From NCBI RefSeq assembly GCF_029227915.1, contig NC_079887.1, forward strand, positions 18,165,650-18,229,649: a stretch of 64,000 bases of DNA. Reading direction: 5' to 3'. The position numbers and the translations under genes were made by a program. Below the pieces are notes generated by a model. It ran no database searches, was not told the DNA's origin, and saw only the letters and a list, made by a program, of their open reading frames with translations. Position 1 is the stretch's first letter; the number at the start of each line of letters is the position of its first letter. The DNA comes from Hydractinia symbiolongicarpus (Eukaryota; Cnidaria; Hydrozoa; Anthoathecata; Hydractiniidae). Below, piece by piece: positions 59,859 to 64,000 of this stretch.

Positions 59859-60287
59859 TCTTTAGAGGCCTGTACACGTAGTTGACGGTGTTATAAAGCC
59901 ATGACGCAATGGAAAACGACTTGGGACGTCGCAGTCTATTGAGAGTGGAAGGATTAGACCAATGATAATCTGCGCAGGCACGTGGAATTACGTGATTTAC
60001 GTGTAAGGCTTTTGTTAGGCGTCACAAGGCCATGTTACAGCTTTTATAGGCCTGTGCACGTAATTGACGGTGTTGTAAAGACATGGGCTAGGGAAAACGT
60101 TTTGGGACGTCGTAGTCCATTGAGAGCGCAAGGACTAGAGCAATGGTAGCTTGCGGAGGCATGTGGAACTACGTTATTGACGTGTAAGGCCTTTATTAGG
60201 TGTCAAAACACCATTTTACAGTCTTCAGAGGCCTGTACACGTAGTTGACGGTGTTATAAAGCCATGGCGCAATGGAAAACGACTTGG
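59859..60287. repeat. Rare divergent monomer block, copy 1
   Basis: Two to three monomers with changes seen nowhere else: GACGTCGCAGTC, TTTTGTTAGGCGTCACAAGG, ATGGGCTAGGGAAAACG, GCTTGCGGAGGC and ACTACGTTATTGACG. GCTAGGG replaces the otherwise constant GCGCAATGG. The same block is at 63,237-63,665 at an offset of 3,378. Confidence 0.88.
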
Positions 60288-61418
60288 GACGTCGTAATCT
60301 ATTAAGAGTGGAAGGATTAGACCAATGCTAACCTGCACAGGCACGTGGAACTACGTGATTTATGTGTACGGCCTTTATTAGGCGTTAAAAGGCAATATTA
60401 CGGCCTTTAGAGGCCTGAACGCGTAGTTGACGGTGTTACAAAGCTATCGCGCAATGGAAAACAACTTGAGACGTCGTAGTCCATTGAGAGTGGAAGGATT
60501 AGGCCTATGGTAACCTGTGCAGGCACGACGAACCACGTGATTTACGTATAAGACTTTTATTGGGCATCACAAGGCCATACTACAGCGTTTAGAGACCTGT
60601 TCGCGTAGTTGACGAAGTTGTAAAGAAATGGCACAATGGAAAACGACTTGGGACGTCGTAATCTATTGAGAGTGGAAGGATTAGACCAATGCTAACCTGT
60701 GCAGGCACGTGGAACCACGTGATTTACTTGTAAGACTTTTATTACGCATCACAAGGTCATATTACAGCGTTTCGAGCCTGTGCGCGTAGTTGACGAAGTT
60801 GTAAAGAAGTGGCGCAATGGAAAACGACTTGGTACGCCGTAGTCTAATGAGAGTAGAAGGATTAGATCAATGGTAACCTGCACAGGCACGTGGAATCACG
60901 TGACTTAACTGTAAGGCTTTTATTAAGCATCAAAACACCACATTACAGTCTTTAGAGGCGTCTACACGTAGTTGACGGTGTTATAAAGCCATGGCGCGAT
61001 GGAAAACGACTTGGCACGTCGTAGTCTAATGACAGTAGAATGATTAGATCAATGGCAACCTGAGCAGGCACGTGGAACCACGTGATTTAAGTGTGAGGCT
61101 TTTATTAAGCATCCAAACACCATATTAAGGTCATTAGAGGTCTGTACACGTAGTTGACGGTGTTATAAAGCCATGGCGCAATGGAAAACGACTTGGGACG
61201 TCGTAATCTAGTGAGAGTAGAAGGATTAGACCAATGGCAACCTGCGCAGGCACGTTGAACCACGTATTTTACGTGTAAGGTACTTATTGGGCATCACAAG
61301 GCCATACTACAGCGTTTAGAGACCTGTTCGCGTAATTGACGAAGTTGTAAAGAAACGGCACAATGGAAAACGACTTGGGACGCCGTAGTCTTATGAGAGT
61401 AGAAGGATTAGATCAATG

Positions 61419-61462
61419 GTAACCCGCGCAGGCACGTGGAATCACGTGCCTGCGCAGGTTAC
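61419..61462. repeat. 44-bp foldback palindrome (different mismatch)
   Basis: The same 20-base arms and GAAT spacer, with AACCCGCG in the left arm in place of AACCTGCG. It lies at the same place in the B trimer, directly after a b1 monomer (GACGCCGTAG). The downstream resumption at TTACAGTCTTTAG is identical. Confidence 0.92.
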
Positions 61463-62601
61463 AGTCTTTAGAGGCCTCTACACGCAGTTGACGGTGTTAT
61501 AAAGCCATGGCGCAATGGAAAACGACTTGGCACGTCGTAGTCTAATGACAGTAGAAGGATTAGATCAATGGTAACCTGAGCAGGCACGTGGAATCACGTG
61601 ACTTAAGTGTAAGGCTTTTATTAAGCATCAAAACACCATATTACAGTCTTTAGAGGCCTCTACACGTAGTTGACGGTGTTATAAAGCCATGGCGCAATGG
61701 AAAACGACTTGGCACGTCGTAGTCTAATGACAGTAGAAGGATTAGATCAATGGTAACCTGAGCAGGCACGTGGAACCACGTGATTTAAGTGTAAGGCTTT
61801 TATTAAGCATCCAAACACCATATTACAGCCTTTAGAGGTCTGTACACGTAGTTGACGGTGTTATAAAGCCATCACGCAATGGAAAACGCCTTGGGACGTC
61901 TTAATCTATTGAGAGTGGAAGGATTAGACCAATGGTAACCTGTGCACGCACGTTGAACCACGTGATTTAAGTGTAAGGCTTTTATTAAGCATCAAAACAC
62001 CATATTACAGTCTTTAGAGGCCTCTACACGTAGTTGACGGTGTTGTAAAGCGATGGAGCAATGGAAAACGACTTGGCACGTCGTAGTCTAATGACAGTAG
62101 AAGAATAAGATCAATGGTAACCTGAGCAGGCACGTGGAACCACGTGATTTAAGTCTAAGGCTTTTATTAAGCATCCAAACACCATAATACAGTCTTTAGA
62201 GGCCTCTACACGTAGTTGACCGTGTTATAAAGCCATGGCGCAATGGAAAGCGACTTGGCACGTCGTAGTCTAATGACAGTAGAAGGATTAGATCAATGGT
62301 AACCTGAGCAGGCACGTGGAACCACGTGATTTAAGTGTAAGGCTTTTATTAAGCATCCAAACACCATATTACAGTCTTTAGAGGTCTGTACACGTAGTTG
62401 ACGGTGTTATAAAGCCATGGCGCAATGGAAAACGACTTGGGACGTCTTAATCTGTTGAGAGTGGAAGGATTAGACCAATGGTATCCTGTGCAGGCACGTT
62501 GAACCACGTGATTTAAGTGTAAGACTTTTATTAAGCATCAAAACACCGTATTACAGTCTTTAGAGGCCTCTACACGTAGTTGACGGTGTTATAAAGCGAT
62601 G

Positions 62602-62763
62602 ACGCAATGGAAAACAACTTGGGACGTCGTAGTCTATAGAGAGTGGAGAGATTAGACCAATGGTAACCTGCGCAGGCACGTGAGTCCACGTGATTTACGT
62701 GTAAGGCCTTTATTAGGTGTCAAAAGGCCATATGTGCGGGTAGTTGACTGTGTTTTAAAGACT
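62602..62763. repeat. Core-type monomer patch inside family B (conversion tract)
   Basis: Family B sequence ends within ATG at about 62,599-62,601 (AAAGCGATG). It is followed by core M2/M1 sequence with CTATAGAGAGTGGAGAGATT, GTGAGTCCACGTG and the 18-bp deletion at 62,733. Family B resumes within TGGCGCAATGGAAAA (62,764-62,778). The corresponding B arrangement near 57,778-57,960 shows that one b3 monomer was replaced rather than one being inserted. The best donors are the GTGAGTCC monomers near 24.5, 38.4, 39.5, 47.9 and 49.0 kb. Confidence 0.92.
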
Positions 62764-63008
62764 TGGCGCAATGGAAAACGACTTGGGCCGATTTAATCTA
62801 TTGAGAGTGGAAGGATTAGACCAATGGTAACCTGCGCAGGCACGTTGAACCACGTACTTTACCTGTAAGGCTTTTATTGGACATCACAAGGCCATACTAC
62901 AGCGTTTAGGGGCCTGTGCGCGTAGTTGACGAAGTTGTAAAGAAATGGCACAATGGAAAACGACTTGGGACGCCGTAGTATAATGAGATTAGAAGGATTA
63001 GATCAATG

Positions 63009-63052
63009 GTAACCTGCGCAGGCACGTGGAATCACGTGCCTGCGCAGGTTAC
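63009..63052. repeat. 44-bp perfect foldback palindrome
   Basis: Arms 63,009-63,028 and 63,033-63,052 are perfect reverse complements of 20 bases around GAAT. This is the least changed of the four foldbacks and probably closest to the founding form. It again follows a b1 monomer. Confidence 0.95.
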
Positions 63053-63236
63053 AGTCTTTAGAGGCCTCTACACGCAGTTGACGGTGTTATAAAGCCATGG
63101 CGCAATGGAAAACGACTTGGCACGTCGTAGTCTAATGACAGTAGAAGGATTAGATCAATGGTAACCTGAGCAGGCACGTGGAACCACGTGATTTAAGTGT
63201 AAGGCTATTATTAAGCATCCAAACACCATATTACAG

Positions 63237-63665
63237 TCTTTAGAGGCCTGTACACGTAGTTGACGGTGTTATAAAGCTATGACGCAATGGAAAACGACTT
63301 GGGACGTCGCAGTCTATTGAGAGTGGAAGGATTAGACCAATGATAATCTGCGCAGGCACGTGGAATTACGTGATTTACGTGTAAGGCTTTTGTTAGGCGT
63401 CACAAGGCCATGTTACAGATTTTATAGGCCCGTGCACGTAATTGACGGTGTTGTAAAGACATGGGCTAGGGAAAACGTTTTGGGACGTCGTAGTCCATTG
63501 AGAGCGCAAGGACTAGAGCAATGGTAACTTGCGGAGGCATGTGGAACTACGTTATTGACGTGTAAGGCCTTTATTAGGTGTCAAAACACCATTTTACAGT
63601 CTTCAGAGGCCTGTACACGTAGTTGACGGTGTTATAAAGCCATGGCGCAATGGAAAACGACTTGG
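63237..63665. repeat. Rare divergent monomer block, copy 2
   Basis: Repeats 59,859-60,287 at an offset of 3,378 with few differences (AACTTGCGG for AGCTTGCGG; GATTTTATAGG for GCTTTTATAGG; GCCCGTGCACG for GCCTGTGCACG). It shows a very long higher-order spacing in this flank. Confidence 0.88.
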
Positions 63666-64000
63666 CACGTCGTAGTCTAATGACAGTAGAATGATTAGAT
63701 CAATGGTAACCTGAGGAGGCACGTGGAACCACGTGATTTAAGTGTGAGGCTTTTATTAAGCATCCAAACACCATGTTACGGTCTTTAGAGGTCTGTACAC
63801 GTAGTTGACGGTGTTATAAAGCCATGGCGCAATGGAAAACGACTTGGGACGTCGTAATCTATTGAGAGTGGAAGGATTAGACCAATGGTAACCTGCGCAG
63901 GCACGTTGAACCACGTACTTTACCTGTAAGGTTTTTATTGGACATTACAAGGCCATACTACAGCGTTAAGAGGACTGTGCGCGTAGTTGACGAAGTTGTA

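Larger units (their letters stand above)
1..64000. repeat. Satellite DNA array, ~182-bp monomer, spans the whole window
   Basis: The landmark GTGATTT recurs at 5, 187, 549 and 731, and the same period continues to the end, giving about 350 monomers. Every monomer reads in the same direction. I found no inverted block, no mobile-element insertion and no unique sequence. Monomers share an ordered set of landmarks: twin CACGTG, ATTTACGTG, AAAAGGCC, AGGCCT, TAGTTGAC, GCGCAATGG, GACGTCGTAG, GGATTAGACC and CCTGCGCAGG. Nested higher-order repeats and single-strand orientation are typical of eukaryotic centromeric or pericentromeric satellites. That role is inferred from structure only. I do not recognise the family. 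The array runs off both ends of the window, so its true length is unknown. Confidence 0.97.
59641..64000. repeat. Family B array, right part with mixed order
   Basis: About 24 monomers, mostly b1, b2 and b3 types in irregular order and more diverged than the core. It contains two foldback monomers, a conversion patch at about 62,602-62,763 and a rare-monomer block present twice. The array continues past the right edge. Nothing other than satellite is present. Confidence 0.82.

Noticed and set aside
62602-62763. Insertion of a mobile element into family B
   Set aside because: The patch is a core satellite monomer that replaces one B monomer in register, with no target duplication.
1-64000. 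CRISPR-like regular repetition
   Set aside because: There are no short constant repeats separated by unique spacers. The whole 182-bp unit repeats and the intervals are themselves repeats. No cas-like genes are present.
1-64000. CENP-B box
   Set aside because: No match to the essential TTCG-N4-A-N2-CGGG core on either strand in any monomer type I examined.

Overview
The window is one uninterrupted satellite DNA array. From base 1 to base 64,000 the sequence is a head-to-tail repeat of a roughly 182-bp monomer (about 350 copies), all in the same orientation. I see no gene, RNA gene, transposon, CRISPR array or unique DNA. A typical monomer is about 44% GC. Each carries a dyad of two CACGTG boxes, a third ACGT core, an AGGCCT, a GACGTC and a CCTGCGCAGG palindrome. 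Scale, uniform orientation and nested higher-order repeats (HORs) point to a eukaryotic chromosome, most likely a centromeric or pericentromeric block. I do not recognise the satellite family and cannot name the organism. Centromere function is inference only.

Layout. (1) 1-15.6 kb is an older mosaic of diverged monomers, with an 11-mer repeat (1,997 bp), an 8-mer repeat (1,454 bp), a 2-mer and a 5-mer duplication, and one monomer cut to 80 bp. (2) 15.6-37.8 kb is the homogenised core. It has a 1,249-bp tandem duplication, a 4-mer HOR (730 bp) whose members I call M1-M4, and larger HORs built from it: 8-mers of 1,441 bp, 10-mers of 1,805 bp and a duplicated 6-mer of 1,095 bp. (3) 37.55-56.95 kb is a direct tandem duplication of a 9,517-bp segment. 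Its junction can be placed within 16 bases at 47,059-47,074. Copy 2 has since lost one 4-mer and gained one 6-mer. (4) 45.43-47.07 kb and 55.31-64.0 kb hold a second monomer family (B), arranged as an approximate trimer. Some B monomers carry a 44-bp foldback palindrome, and one monomer has been replaced by core-type sequence.

The most notable observations are these. The intact twin CACGTG dyad occurs in every second monomer of the core, which recalls the alternation of CENP-B boxes in human alpha satellite, although no CENP-B box is present. Four foldback monomers look like template-switch products. A one-monomer conversion patch lies at about 62.6-62.76 kb. Nearly all length changes fall in register with the 182-bp period, as expected from unequal exchange. 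The many minus-strand open frames of 63-91 codons are by-products of the repeat and are not annotated as genes.
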